Shown here one piece after another: positions 25,802 to 34,905 of a stretch of DNA of 64,000 nucleotides (positions are counted from its first letter, which is position 1; each line of letters starts with the position of its first letter). The notes under the pieces were generated by a model. The model saw only the letters and a list, made by a program, of their open reading frames with translations. It was not told the origin of the DNA and made no database searches. This DNA comes from MGBC163016 sp964518575 (GTDB lineage Bacteria > Actinomycetota > Coriobacteriia > Coriobacteriales > Eggerthellaceae), in NCBI GenBank assembly GCA_964518575.1, contig CAZFGW010000003.1, positions 30,723-94,722 on the forward strand, in the 5' to 3' direction. A program made the position numbers and the translations under genes.

Positions 25802-27394
25802 TTGAAGAAAGCGTTTCTGCTGATTCTTGGAATCGTAGCAATATGCTTCCTTATCGCGAATGCCGACTATCTGGCCGACTTCCTGAACACGATGATGACC
25901 GGCGCGTTGATTCCGATGGCCCTCTCGATCATCATCATGCTCGCGCGCCATCTCGTACAAGCCGCGTCCTATGATGCCGCCTTCGAAGCCGTCGGTCATC
26001 GCACGGGCTTCTGGCATAACGTCGTACTCATTTTCTCCCTCGTTTTCATCAACACGTTCTGCCTATTCAGCGGCGCGACCGGCGTTGCATTCATCATCGA
26101 CGATGCCCATCGCGAAGGGTGCGATCCCGGACAGGCAACGGGCGGCGCCATTCTCTCGCAAATCGGATACTTCGCAGCGGTGTTCGTGATCTCTGTGATC
26201 GGGTTCATGACCATGTGGATCTCAGGACGCATGAACACGGTGTTTTTGATCGGCGGTCTTCTTTTGGCGGGCGTTCTGGTCATCCTCTCGAGCCTGTTTT
26301 TCATCGGGCATTTCCGTCCCCGCTTCCTCTACCGCGTTTTCATGGTTCTCGAGAAGATCATCAACAAAGTCATCGGTATCTTCAAGCGCACACTCAAGCC
26401 CGCATGGGGGCGCACGATGGCGCATTCGTTCGTTTCTACCTCGAACCTGCTCGCGAAAAATCCCAAGGGCAGTTTCATCACCGTGACCTACGCGTCCTTC
26501 TCCGCCATCTTGAACATGGCATGCCTCGTGGCGATCGGATATGCCTTCGGGTTCGAGAATGTCGAAGCGCTCGTCGCCGCGTTCGCCGTGGGTGCCATCT
26601 CGGTCATCTTAAGCCCCACACCACAGGGTGTCGGTGTCGTCGAGGCTATGATCACCGCCATCCTCACCGCTTATGGATGCAGTGTTGCCACCGCGGCTGC
26701 CATCGCGCTCGTGTACCGCGGCGTGATGTTCTGGATTCCCTTCTGCATCGGCGCGGTCATGCTCTCGCAGGCTGGTTTCTTCAAGTCGAAAAAATCGCCG
26801 ACGGTGCTGCAAAAGCACAAGGACATCGCGTGGATTTCCGGCACGCTGGTGTTTTTGGTGGGAGCGGTGAATATCGGGTATGTGTTCTTCCCGCAGGTAT
26901 TCACGCCCTACACGATGTTGACGTCGTGGATCGATATGAGCTCCCTCATGGTGGGTATCCCGCTTGTGATCAGCTCGGTCTTTCTCATCATCTGTGCGGT
27001 CGGTCTTATCATGCGCTTCCGTACCGCATGGGCGCTCTGCGTCGGCGCGCTTGCGCTCATCGGAGGATGCGAATTCCTTTTTCAGGGAACTTGGCAGGTT
27101 GGCGTTGCAAGCATCATTTTGGTCGTGTGGCTGTTTTGGAAACGCGCGGCATTCGATCGACCGTTCTCTGCAGAAGCGGTGAAAAAGGATGTTGCCACAT
27201 GGAAAGAACGGCGTGTACAGAAGAGCCAAAAGCGCAATGAGGAATACGAGTTGCGTCATGGCGGATCGGCGAAAAGGGCGCACAGCTCGCATGTGTCTTT
27301 AGAGGACGGGAGCGATAAGCCCGATATTTCAGGCTGGGAAAAGCAGATCGAGAACGGGAAGAATATCGGCAAAGAAGCTCTCGACCGCAAATAA
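25802..27394 (+). CDS. Lysylphosphatidylglycerol synthase transmembrane-domain (flippase-like) protein
   Basis: 530 residues. Translation appears to begin at TTG (25802) behind GAAGGGG; an in-frame ATG further up is followed by a stop codon after eight codons. About 10-12 membrane segments are present. SHIFT-type LPG_synthase_TM / UPF0104 features are seen: VTYASFSAILNMACLVAIGY, AFAVGAISVILSPTPQGVGV and VEAMITAILTAYG. The C-terminal 70 residues are charged and cytoplasmic. There is no aminoacyl-transferase domain, so it probably flips a lipid or glycolipid instead of synthesising lysyl-PG. Confidence 0.85.
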   Translation: MKKAFLLILGIVAICFLIANADYLADFLNTMMTGALIPMALSIIIMLARHLVQAASYDAAFEAVGHRTGFWHNVVLIFSLVFINTFCLFSGATGVAFIIDDAHREGCDPGQATGGAILSQIGYFAAVFVISVIGFMTMWISGRMNTVFLIGGLLLAGVLVILSSLFFIGHFRPRFLYRVFMVLEKIINKVIGIFKRTLKPAWGRTMAHSFVSTSNLLAKNPKGSFITVTYASFSAILNMACLVAIGYAFGFENVEALVAAFAVGAISVILSPTPQGVGVVEAMITAILTAYGCSVATAAAIALVYRGVMFWIPFCIGAVMLSQAGFFKSKKSPTVLQKHKDIAWISGTLVFLVGAVNIGYVFFPQVFTPYTMLTSWIDMSSLMVGIPLVISSVFLIICAVGLIMRFRTAWALCVGALALIGGCEFLFQGTWQVGVASIILVVWLFWKRAAFDRPFSAEAVKKDVATWKERRVQKSQKRNEEYELRHGGSAKRAHSSHVSLEDGSDKPDISGWEKQIENGKNIGKEALDRK

Positions 27395-27414
27395 ACCATT
27401 GATAACCAAGAGTG

Positions 27415-27540
27415 ATCCACCGGGAAAACGTTTGGGTATAGACGCGAACGCGAGATTCATCTCGCCCCTAGGCGCAGCAACACAAATGACGCAACGTTAT
27501 TGAGGATAAGCTGCTATCTCCACAACGATATACAGAGCGA
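27415..27540. repeat. R-family interspersed repeat, copy R4 with long right extension
   Basis: A degenerate left unit (GTTTGGGTATAGACGCGAAC), the core stem GCGAGAT-TC-ATCTCGC (27450-27465), then a right extension of about 70 bp with CAAATGACGCAACG and GAGGATAAGCTGCTATCTCC. The extension matches copy R5 at 34.83-34.90 kb at close to nine of ten bases. Confidence 0.8.
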
Positions 27541-27601
27541 AATATGACAGTGGAGTCAGATCTTTTTGCCTCATTCTTACTTGGTGTAAAAGTCGTTCAA
27601 A

Positions 27602-27643
27602 AGGCGTAAAAGAGGCGTAGGAGTAACGGCGTCTTTTACGCCT
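27602..27643 (-). terminator. Hairpin over the stop codon of the NrfD-like gene, probable operon terminator
   Basis: Perfect 12-bp arms AGGCGTAAAAGA / TCTTTTACGCCT. The right arm contains the stop codon of the NrfD-like gene. On the minus strand TTTTG follows. Confidence 0.6.
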
Positions 27644-28838
27644 CCGATGCCTTTCCGATCTTATTCATGATCCACACAAGGATAAAGAAAGCGATGATGG
27701 CAAATCCAATAGGCAGAAAAGCAGCCAGCCATTCTCCCCCAGCAGGCAGGTAACTTGTTATCAATGCAAACGAAGTGTCCCAGTCAAGATATCTCCCTGT
27801 TGAAATGGCGTATGGTCCAGTTGTGAGATCGGTTCCTGAAAGTTGCAGATAGAGCGACGGCGCATTATATGAAGGATAAAGGAGCATCAAGCGATGTGCG
27901 AAGATGCCAACGACCGTGAGCACCGATGCGACTATGCCCGCCTTGCACAAGGCATGCGAATTGCCCTCCGATTTACATTTACGTCCGTTTGCAAACAAAA
28001 GCACCATGGCTATCGCAGGAAGCAGCAGTTCACAGAGATAAAGCGGCATAACTCCGACAATTGCGGCAAGAACGCCATCGGATACGGCACTTCCCTTCAT
28101 TACGATAAGGACCAAATCCGCAAGCGTCAGTATCAGATGCACGGCAATGGCCCACGCACAGAAACGACCAATCCAAAAAACCGTTTTGTCATCTGCTTTT
28201 TTAATGCATGCAATCAAGAGCATGAGCGCAGATCCGCTGACAAACGCCACCACCAGAAAGTCAACCGGTATTATTGGCGACGCCCACCATGCATGCGCTG
28301 TTTGTGTAGCGAAGAGCAATCCTTCCACGACCTGCATAATGATGGCAAAAATGCCAGCTATTGCTGCCCATACCTTTATGGATTCAGATCTCCGCGCGAT
28401 CATGATGAGCTGAATTACCGAGGCAATAATGAAACAAGTTATGGCAACCATATCCCACGAAAGAGGAGAGGCAGGATTGAACCCGCTCATCATGAAAAGG
28501 ATACTGCTGATGTTTCCGAGATCTGCCAAGATTGCGATACCAGCAGCGCCAACACAGGCAAGCGATATCGTGCATGCCATACGCGCATAAGTCCGACGCT
28601 CACCATCGGAGATACCCATGTTGCCCCCGAACAAGTAAAGCGCGCTTCCTATAAGCTGGCATCCGGCTCCAAATCCCACCATGAATGCGAACATTGCGAT
28701 CATGATTCCCCACAGGAAGATGTTCGTCATACCTGAATTGGCTAAAAGACCGCCGCTCAGCTGGAGAACCCATCCGACGAGTCCCAGCACAAAGAAAACG
28801 ACTCCGATTATCCCGATGGTTCGTGTTGTTCTGCTCAT
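27636..28838 (-). CDS. NrfD/PsrC-family membrane anchor subunit of a molybdopterin oxidoreductase
   Basis: 400 residues, about ten membrane segments. The N-terminal IGVVFFVLGLVGWVLQL, IFLWGIMIAMFAFMVGFGAG and ASPLSWDMVAITCFIIASVI segments resemble NrfD/PsrC quinone-binding subunits. It should take electrons from menaquinol and pass them to the Fe-S subunit. It is last in a three-gene operon; its ATG abuts the stop of the Fe-S subunit gene, with one shared base. There is no heme-binding histidine pair typical of the b-type DmsC/NarI anchors. Confidence 0.88.
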   Translation of the reverse strand: MSRTTRTIGIIGVVFFVLGLVGWVLQLSGGLLANSGMTNIFLWGIMIAMFAFMVGFGAGCQLIGSALYLFGGNMGISDGERRTYARMACTISLACVGAAGIAILADLGNISSILFMMSGFNPASPLSWDMVAITCFIIASVIQLIMIARRSESIKVWAAIAGIFAIIMQVVEGLLFATQTAHAWWASPIIPVDFLVVAFVSGSALMLLIACIKKADDKTVFWIGRFCAWAIAVHLILTLADLVLIVMKGSAVSDGVLAAIVGVMPLYLCELLLPAIAMVLLFANGRKCKSEGNSHALCKAGIVASVLTVVGIFAHRLMLLYPSYNAPSLYLQLSGTDLTTGPYAISTGRYLDWDTSFALITSYLPAGGEWLAAFLPIGFAIIAFFILVWIMNKIGKASEA

Positions 28839-29572
28839 TACGAGATCCCCTTTTCATCGGTAGAGCTTGCTCCTGATGCTCCCAAAACATTGACCTGGTC
28901 TTTTTCGCGCGCTGCTATGTAGAAGACATTGGGTTTTGTGCCGTATTCATCCCCCAACGTATACGTCTCTTTGTCGTTTAGGTACGTTCGAATGTCGGAG
29001 TTGGGATCATCCATGTCACCGAAGATGCGCGCATTTCCTGGGCATGCGCTACAGCAAGCAGGATTCATACCCTGAGATACCAACTGCGCACAAAACGTGC
29101 ACTTCTCCATGACGCCTTCGGGGCGCCGGGGCGTATAAACAAGGTGTTCTCCATCGTGGTACTCTAATGGATAGCCGTATTCGAATTCCTCGTTATCGCG
29201 CCCAACCATTTTGGCGGGCTTTCCCCAATTGAATTGGCGTACACCGTAAGGACACGCGCTTGCGCACATGCGACATCCAATACAGCGGTTATAGTCGATA
29301 AGCACGGTACCCGTTTCTTCATCGATATAAGACGCCTGTGTCGGACAAACATGAACGCAGGGCGCATCGGTGCAATGCTGACAGCTCAAAGGCACGAATT
29401 CCATACGCAACTGTTTGTTCACGTGTACAGCCACATCATATTCAGGCGTTCCGCTCGTAAAAACGCGATTCCACCAAATGCCTTGCGGCTGCGCATTGAA
29501 GGATTTGCAGACCACAGCACAGGTTCGACATCCTATACAACGATTGAGATCGATAGCCATTGCGTATCTCAT
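28838..29572 (-). CDS. 4Fe-4S dicluster subunit (DmsB/PsrB type)
   Basis: 244 residues. Four cysteine clusters are visible: CIGCRTCAVVC, CQHCTDAPCVHVCP, CIGCRMCASACPYG and CTFCAQLV...CCSACPGNA. This is the layout of the electron-transfer subunit of DMSO-reductase-type enzymes, which carries four [4Fe-4S] clusters. There is no Tat signal; the subunit is expected to be exported with the catalytic subunit. It overlaps the catalytic gene by four bases (ATGA), so all three subunits are coupled. Confidence 0.95.
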   Translation of the reverse strand: MRYAMAIDLNRCIGCRTCAVVCKSFNAQPQGIWWNRVFTSGTPEYDVAVHVNKQLRMEFVPLSCQHCTDAPCVHVCPTQASYIDEETGTVLIDYNRCIGCRMCASACPYGVRQFNWGKPAKMVGRDNEEFEYGYPLEYHDGEHLVYTPRRPEGVMEKCTFCAQLVSQGMNPACCSACPGNARIFGDMDDPNSDIRTYLNDKETYTLGDEYGTKPNVFYIAAREKDQVNVLGASGASSTDEKGIS

Positions 29573-32361
29573 GATCGAGCCTTCTTTCCTTCTTCGGAAT
29601 CCATCGCCTTAGACGCCGTTTCTTTGTCGTATTCAATAGCGGAATCTGATTCGACAACATCGCCAAGGACGCTCTTACCGGTATCGGTGACGATTTGAGG
29701 ACGCCCACCGTTACAGAGACGCACATTGCAGACTGTTTCATTCCAAGCCATATTGGGACTCCATACGCTTACAACGTAATAGACCTCATTGGTTGGATTG
29801 ATCCACGGCCATATGAGTGAGTTGTAGCTGGTCGCATTGTCATATGCAGACCACCAGCCTTGATCAAACATGCATTGTGTTGGATAAACGCCTGGGTCCT
29901 CGATCAATTGACCCTGCACGGCGCCTCGGCTGTTATACGCCTCTACCCAGTCACCCGTTTTCAGTCCGCGCTCTTTCGCGGTATCGGGATTCAGCCAAAT
30001 CTTTGGCATATTGTCCTGCATTTCTAACATGAAAGGATTGTTCACGTAAGTGGCATGCACGCGAAACGCGCTATTTCGCGTGTTGAATCCAAGCGGATAG
30101 AATTCGCGAGCCTCGGGGTCATCTCTATATTCGGTATCTTCGAAAGGAGGTTTGTAGCAGGGTAGCTGCTCGCCAAGCTCAAGAAAAATGTCTTCATCGC
30201 GATAGAATTCGATGCGGCCTGAGCGCACAAATTTGCCGGTCACGTCTATAGGGTTGGGGCGCGAGATCGTAGGGAACGGCATGCGCTCATGTATCTGCTC
30301 CCAGAAGGGAATGCGCTTCTCGCCAGGATTTGCATGAGCGAGTTTGCCCGGTCCTTTTCGCAACTCTTCTGGAGTGAGGTGGTCTATAGTGGGACCACCG
30401 TTTTCGAGCAGAAGAGCAAGCACTTCGTTTGCGCGCTTCTCAGAATCTTGCGGATCAAAGCGAGGCCAGAGATCTGCTTTTGAGGGATCGATCCTATTTG
30501 CAAGTTCGGTGAAAATCCATATCTCCTCTTGCGCTTGCCCCGGTGGGTCAACAACGCGTTGCTGCAACTGAACGTAAGGGTGAAGAGGCGTTGTGGTAAG
30601 CTCGGTTTTCTCGTACCAACTTGCGCAGGGGAAAGTAACATCCGCCTCGGTTGCTGTGAGCGTCTTTTGGAAGTCAAGGCACACGAGCAATTCGAGATCC
30701 TTCGTCTCGACTGCATTGCGAATCCAGTTGGCGACATTGTGCTGCTCAAGCGGGTTGCCCCATCCGACAACAATCGCCTTGAACCCATCTTTCGGATAGA
30801 CAGCCTTCATGTCCTTGGTCGGACCGTTCACGTAATAGTGAAATGGGCACGATGCTTTGATTGCACCTTCGGGGACCATCCAGCTTGCGGTATTGAAGCG
30901 CGTTTTGTATTGCCCGACATAGGTGGAAATTCCCCCACCGAGTTGACCTATGTTTCCAGTAAGGCAGGCGACGAGCGCGCATGCGCGCCCCTTGAGGTCG
31001 CCGTGATACCACTGCTGCGTTCCGCCTCCGAATATCAAATGCATCGGTTTAGTGTTAGCTGCTTCATGCGCGATACGTACGATTACATCAGCCGGTACGT
31101 TACATATCTCTGATGCATATTCGGGAGTGTACGTTTGGAGCCGTTCGACAAGAAGCTGAAATCCCGGCTTCGCCTTTACTGTTGTGCCATCAACCAGCGG
31201 CACATCGAATTCTCCTCTCATGGCGTAGGTATTGTCTTCGAGTTTCAGGGGAGAAGTAGCTTTGAGAACACCGCTTGCCTCGTCATATGCAACGAAGCTC
31301 GATTGATAGTCTGGTATCCCTGGGACAGGGGCGAGCCCTTTCACGTCTGTTGCCAAGATGCGCTTGCCGGTGTTCAAATTGATCAACAATGGCGAATCGG
31401 TATATGTTTGCATGAAGTGCTTGTCATAGAGATCTTCGTCAATCATCGTCTTTGCCATGGCAAGAGCAAATGCGCCGTCGGAATCTGGCGCTATACGCAC
31501 CCACTCATCGGCACGCTCGGCAGAAGCCGAGTAGTTGGGATCAAAGTAGATGACGCGACCGCCGTTTTCCTGCGAGTATGACAGAAAATGTGCATCGGGC
31601 ATGCGCGTGACCATTATGTTCGAACCAAAGATAAGCGTGAGCTTGGTGTCTTCCCAACAATAAGACTCGAGCTCTTCGCTTTGACAACCGAAGGTTTCGG
31701 GCCAAAACATCGGAAGGTCGCCGTTGAGCTCATAGCCCCCTATAACCGACCAGCCGAACGTGTTGGCTATGCGAACGAGGGCGCCCTTTTGAATATGACC
31801 TGTGCCCTGAACCTGATAGATAACGCCGATAGAGTTGGGTCCATATTTTTCCGCGATGTCGCGCAACTTGTCGGCTGCGGCATCAAGCGCGACATCCCAG
31901 CTCGCCTCTTGTTGCGTGCCATCTTCGCCCTTGATAAGCGGAACGGTTAATCGGTCAGGTCCGTTTTGCAAGGTATTGAAGGTAAGACCTTTGAGGCATC
32001 CTCGCGGGTTGTAATGCTCATAAGGATAGTCGGAAGCTTGACGAATCATGCGTACCTGACCCTCATCAACATACGCCTCCATGCCGCATGCGCCTGTGCA
32101 ATTAGGAGAACACGTAGTACGAATCCATTCGCCTGTGAGAGTTTCGCCCTGCGTAAGCGCCTCAGCACTCAGCGGGTTTATCCCCAGGTTCAGCCCGGCT
32201 GTCATCCCGATAGCCAACGTTGTGGCCGATCCTGCAACGAATTGCCTCCTCGAAAACCCTTGATGTCCTGATGATTGCTTTAATGAGCGCTCAAATGATG
32301 CATTTGAAGACGCATCTTCTGCGGCTGCATCGAAAGGCATGTTTTCATTTCGTGGACTCAT
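29569..32361 (-). CDS. Molybdopterin-dependent oxidoreductase catalytic subunit, DMSO-reductase family (Tat-exported)
   Basis: 930 residues from the ATG at 32361; AGGAGAGG lies nine bases upstream of it but directly abuts an earlier ATG at 32370. The Tat motif SRRQFVAGSA is at about residues 37-46, before a hydrophobic stretch. The N-terminal [4Fe-4S] ligands are in TTCSPNCTGACGM, with RGC further on. HNVANWIRNAVETKDLELLV and DVTFPCASWYEKTELTT follow the usual family order. The C-terminal molybdopterin-binding domain contains RNSAFRVHATYVNNPF. The substrate (DMSO, TMAO, thiosulfate, another S- or N-oxide, or a xenobiotic) cannot be read from the sequence. Confidence 0.92.
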   Translation of the reverse strand: MSPRNENMPFDAAAEDASSNASFERSLKQSSGHQGFSRRQFVAGSATTLAIGMTAGLNLGINPLSAEALTQGETLTGEWIRTTCSPNCTGACGMEAYVDEGQVRMIRQASDYPYEHYNPRGCLKGLTFNTLQNGPDRLTVPLIKGEDGTQQEASWDVALDAAADKLRDIAEKYGPNSIGVIYQVQGTGHIQKGALVRIANTFGWSVIGGYELNGDLPMFWPETFGCQSEELESYCWEDTKLTLIFGSNIMVTRMPDAHFLSYSQENGGRVIYFDPNYSASAERADEWVRIAPDSDGAFALAMAKTMIDEDLYDKHFMQTYTDSPLLINLNTGKRILATDVKGLAPVPGIPDYQSSFVAYDEASGVLKATSPLKLEDNTYAMRGEFDVPLVDGTTVKAKPGFQLLVERLQTYTPEYASEICNVPADVIVRIAHEAANTKPMHLIFGGGTQQWYHGDLKGRACALVACLTGNIGQLGGGISTYVGQYKTRFNTASWMVPEGAIKASCPFHYYVNGPTKDMKAVYPKDGFKAIVVGWGNPLEQHNVANWIRNAVETKDLELLVCLDFQKTLTATEADVTFPCASWYEKTELTTTPLHPYVQLQQRVVDPPGQAQEEIWIFTELANRIDPSKADLWPRFDPQDSEKRANEVLALLLENGGPTIDHLTPEELRKGPGKLAHANPGEKRIPFWEQIHERMPFPTISRPNPIDVTGKFVRSGRIEFYRDEDIFLELGEQLPCYKPPFEDTEYRDDPEAREFYPLGFNTRNSAFRVHATYVNNPFMLEMQDNMPKIWLNPDTAKERGLKTGDWVEAYNSRGAVQGQLIEDPGVYPTQCMFDQGWWSAYDNATSYNSLIWPWINPTNEVYYVVSVWSPNMAWNETVCNVRLCNGGRPQIVTDTGKSVLGDVVESDSAIEYDKETASKAMDSEEGKKARS

Positions 32362-32428
32362 TCGCAACATCCTCTCCTATATATTTGCTCTTTGGCTGCC
32401 CATAAAGTCAGTGAGGAACGATAAGAAG

Positions 32429-32457
32429 ATAATCTGATTGAGCAGAAGTGCCGTCAA
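32429..32457 (-). promoter_or_regulatory. Promoter of the dmsABC-like operon
   Basis: On the minus strand a -35 TTGACG (32452-32457) and -10 GATTAT (32429-32434) are spaced 17. The -35 overlaps the edge of the palindrome assigned to the divergent MocR regulator. Confidence 0.6.
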
Positions 32458-32505
32458 TAGGGATTACCTATTGAAATGCTTGATTTTTATAGAACAATAG
32501 GGATT
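32455..32505. promoter_or_regulatory. Candidate MocR operator: inverted plus direct CAATAGG half-sites
   Basis: CAATAGGGATTACCTATTG (32455-32473) is an inverted repeat with 7-bp arms. A further direct copy CAATAGGGATT starts at 32495, exactly 40 bp from the first. Known MocR regulators bind direct and inverted repeats of this sort spanning tens of base pairs. Confidence 0.65.
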
Positions 32506-32564
32506 GGGATAATAAGGCATTTGGGTGGATATATGGCTTGATGGGCAAGAGGCAAGGAAATACG

Positions 32565-33998
32565 ATGCATAGTTTCCAGATAGACCGAACAATAAAGACG
32601 CCAGCTTATCGACAACTCTATTTCCAAATCAGCGGAGCAATTGAAAAGGGAGAAATCCCAGCAGGAACGGTTCTTCCTAAGATCAGGGATCTCTCCTCTG
32701 AGCTTGGTATTGCAAGAAATACTGTAGAGGCGGCGTATAAGCAACTAGGGTTGGAGGGATACGCAAAAGGGCATCGCGGTATCGGCTACATAGTGGAAAA
32801 GCTCGATCTATCCGTCTTTGAGAAAAACGTTTCGACGCAAGCTGATTCGCTGTTGATAGAAAACAGTGAAAAAACCCGCAACGTCTTCCCTTTGGGCAAT
32901 GATCTGGGATGCGAATACGACTTTGCATACGGGAACAAGGATCTTGGTTTGCTGCCCATGGAAACGATGAGAATAATGGCTGACAGGGCATTTCGAAGCG
33001 ACAATGCCAAGACAGCATCCGTCTACGCGGATCCCTTTGGTCTTCACGATCTAAGAAAGGCGATTTCTCGATACGTTTATAAGAAAAGAAATATCAAATG
33101 CATTCCTGAGCAGGTGATTATTCAATCGGGAACTCAAAGCGCCCTTCGGAAACTCGCTCTATTGTTTGCCGAAGATAACGCATGCGTGGCGATAGAGAAT
33201 CCGGGCTATAACGTAGCTCGAGAGGCATTTGTCGAAAAGGGCTATAGACTCGAGCCACTTCCTGTTTACAAAGATGAATCCAGCATGATGAAGAAACTGC
33301 GGGAAAGCGATGCGAAGCTGGTCTTCGTCACTCCTTCAAACCAGTTTCCCCTTGGATTCGTCATGCCACTTTCAATGAGATTGAGGCTGGTTGATTGGGC
33401 TCGAAAACGAGGTGCTTATCTGATCGAGGATGATTATTGCTGCGAATTCAGATACAAATCGAACCCGTCGCCCGCGCTTCGGTCGATTGATAAGGACAAC
33501 ACCATTTATCTGGGGACGATGTCTAAAATCTTGACACCCGCAATTCGTATTTCTTACATCATATTGCCAGCTGGACTCCTTGCCAGATGGAATGAACGAT
33601 TCCCTCATGACCTCTGTGCCGTACCATGGCTTGAGCAAGAGATGCTCAGGCTTTTCCTGGAGTCGAACGCTTGGGACAGATACGAACGCGCGACCGTACA
33701 TGCCTACAAAAAGAGGCATGACGCCTTAGTTGGCTCGTTGAAAAGCGAGATGGGCGACATGGTCGAAGTTCTAGACGAGGACGCCGGTCTTCATGTTCTT
33801 GCGATAGATAGGAAAGAACGCTCCCAAGACGAGCTCATAGACCTCGCGCTCCTCAAAGGTGTTCGCGTTTATCCAACAAAGCATTATTGGGCAATGAGTC
33901 CGCATCCTATGAACAGTGCGATCTTGATAGGATTTTCCAAAATAGAGAAGGAGAGGATTCCGAAAGGAATTCATAGGCTGGCTCAAGCATGGTCCTGA
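32565..33998 (+). CDS. MocR family regulator (GntR winged helix fused to PLP aminotransferase domain)
   Basis: 477 residues from the ATG at 32565, chosen for AAGGAA upstream; an ATG 24 bases earlier lacks a ribosome site. The N-terminal GntR helix-turn-helix has AYRQLYFQISGAIEKGEIPA, then LPKIRDLSSELGIARNTVEA. A fold-type I aminotransferase domain starts near 110, with the PLP-lysine in YLGTMSKILTPAIRISYI and VFVTPSNQFPLG ahead of it. Classical targets of MocR are pyridoxal synthesis or GABA use. Here it is divergent from a dmsABC-like operon, whose promoter it probably controls. Confidence 0.92.
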   Translation: MHSFQIDRTIKTPAYRQLYFQISGAIEKGEIPAGTVLPKIRDLSSELGIARNTVEAAYKQLGLEGYAKGHRGIGYIVEKLDLSVFEKNVSTQADSLLIENSEKTRNVFPLGNDLGCEYDFAYGNKDLGLLPMETMRIMADRAFRSDNAKTASVYADPFGLHDLRKAISRYVYKKRNIKCIPEQVIIQSGTQSALRKLALLFAEDNACVAIENPGYNVAREAFVEKGYRLEPLPVYKDESSMMKKLRESDAKLVFVTPSNQFPLGFVMPLSMRLRLVDWARKRGAYLIEDDYCCEFRYKSNPSPALRSIDKDNTIYLGTMSKILTPAIRISYIILPAGLLARWNERFPHDLCAVPWLEQEMLRLFLESNAWDRYERATVHAYKKRHDALVGSLKSEMGDMVEVLDEDAGLHVLAIDRKERSQDELIDLALLKGVRVYPTKHYWAMSPHPMNSAILIGFSKIEKERIPKGIHRLAQAWS

Positions 33999-34009
33999 CA
34001 TCAGGATGA

Positions 34010-34065
34010 CGTAGGGACGCGCATGGCATAGGGACGGAGGTAATGTCATGTCATCCCTATGCCAT
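34010..34065. repeat. Long inverted repeat between convergent genes, R-like prefix
   Basis: Perfect 12-bp arms ATGGCATAGGGA / TCCCTATGCCAT (34023-34034, 34054-34065) span the gap between the MocR gene and the YafQ gene. The 14 bases before it (GACGTAGGGACGCG) match the start of the second stem of copy R7. It may serve as a bidirectional terminator. Confidence 0.6.
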
Positions 34066-34098
34066 CTACCTACACACGATCAAAATGATTCGTGCTAT

Positions 34099-34380
34099 TT
34101 ACTCAAACGGATCGCTATGACCTCCAGTACGAGAGAGCGTCAATACAAGAACGTCATCGTCTATACGATATATTAAAAGCCAATCGGATTGAATATGACA
34201 TTCGCAATTGCCTGCCCATTCTCCAATAAGCTCATGATCCCTCATGCTAGCTGGCAACGAATCATTATTTGCTAATGATCTTATTGTCTCATCGAGAAGA
34301 TCGATATTGCGTCCACGCTTAATCGCACGCTTATAGTCTTTCTTAAATTGAGAAGTCCATGTTACTTTGAGGGCGCTCAT
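34099..34380 (-). CDS. YafQ family mRNA interferase toxin
   Basis: 93 residues, RelE/ParE superfamily, YafQ branch. The residues reported as catalytic in E. coli YafQ (His50, His63, Asp67, His87) have counterparts here at His49 (MRDHELIG), His62 and Asp66 (CHIQSDWLLIYRI) and His88 (GGHSDPFE). The protein cleaves mRNA on the ribosome. It overlaps the antitoxin gene by four bases, the usual antitoxin-first arrangement. Confidence 0.93.
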   Translation of the reverse strand: MSALKVTWTSQFKKDYKRAIKRGRNIDLLDETIRSLANNDSLPASMRDHELIGEWAGNCECHIQSDWLLIYRIDDDVLVLTLSRTGGHSDPFE

Positions 34381-34646
34381 CGTTTGAGTTCCGCGAGAGC
34401 ATCCTCAACATCATATTTTGGAACGCTGGGATCTGTTGCCAGAGTTTCCGCCTCAAGCATTGCAAGAATGGTATCGCGCTCATTGGTCGAAAGACGCATT
34501 TCGAAAGGAAATCCTCCCGCACGCACCGACTGTAACAAAAAGGCATTGATGGCGGAGCTCAGCGTCTGCCCCATTGCACCATAGATGCCCTCAGCTTGGG
34601 CTTTGAGGGTGGAATCGATGCGGACACTGTATGTCGTCGTAGCCAT
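34377..34646 (-). CDS. RelB/DinJ family antitoxin
   Basis: 89 residues. The N-terminal ribbon-helix-helix has TYSVRIDSTLKAQAEGIYGA, then LSSAINAFLLQSVRAGGFPF, as in DinJ. The C-terminal part (ALAELKR) should wrap the toxin. It neutralises the YafQ toxin and probably represses its own promoter. The upstream AT-rich region contains TATATAAT and TATATAG-like stretches that may be promoter and operator. Confidence 0.92.
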   Translation of the reverse strand: MATTTYSVRIDSTLKAQAEGIYGAMGQTLSSAINAFLLQSVRAGGFPFEMRLSTNERDTILAMLEAETLATDPSVPKYDVEDALAELKR

Positions 34647-34744
34647 ATTGTACTTCTTTCTCTATATATTTCATTGCATTGTCATACATTATATATCTTT
34701 TGCATATTAGATGCACGAGTGCTCCCTCATCACCTGTCCGCAGT

Positions 34745-34905
34745 GGCAATGGTGAACCATGCGTAATCAGAAACGGATCAAGTATGGTAAGGATTGGGCA
34801 TAGACGCACGGGCGAGATTCATCTCACCCGTGGGCGCAACAACTCAAATGACGCAACGCCGTTGAGGATAAGCTGCTATCTCCACAACCATATAGAAGGC
34901 GAAAA
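34745..34905. repeat. R-family interspersed repeat, copy R5 with long right extension
   Basis: Left unit (ATGCGTAATCAGAAACGGAT, then GGGCATAGACGCACG), core stem CGGGCGAGAT-TC-ATCTCACCCG (34809-34830), then the right extension with CAAATGACGCAACG and GAGGATAAGCTGCTATCTCC shared with R4. Its right end forms the last codons of the HAAS protein gene. Confidence 0.82.
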
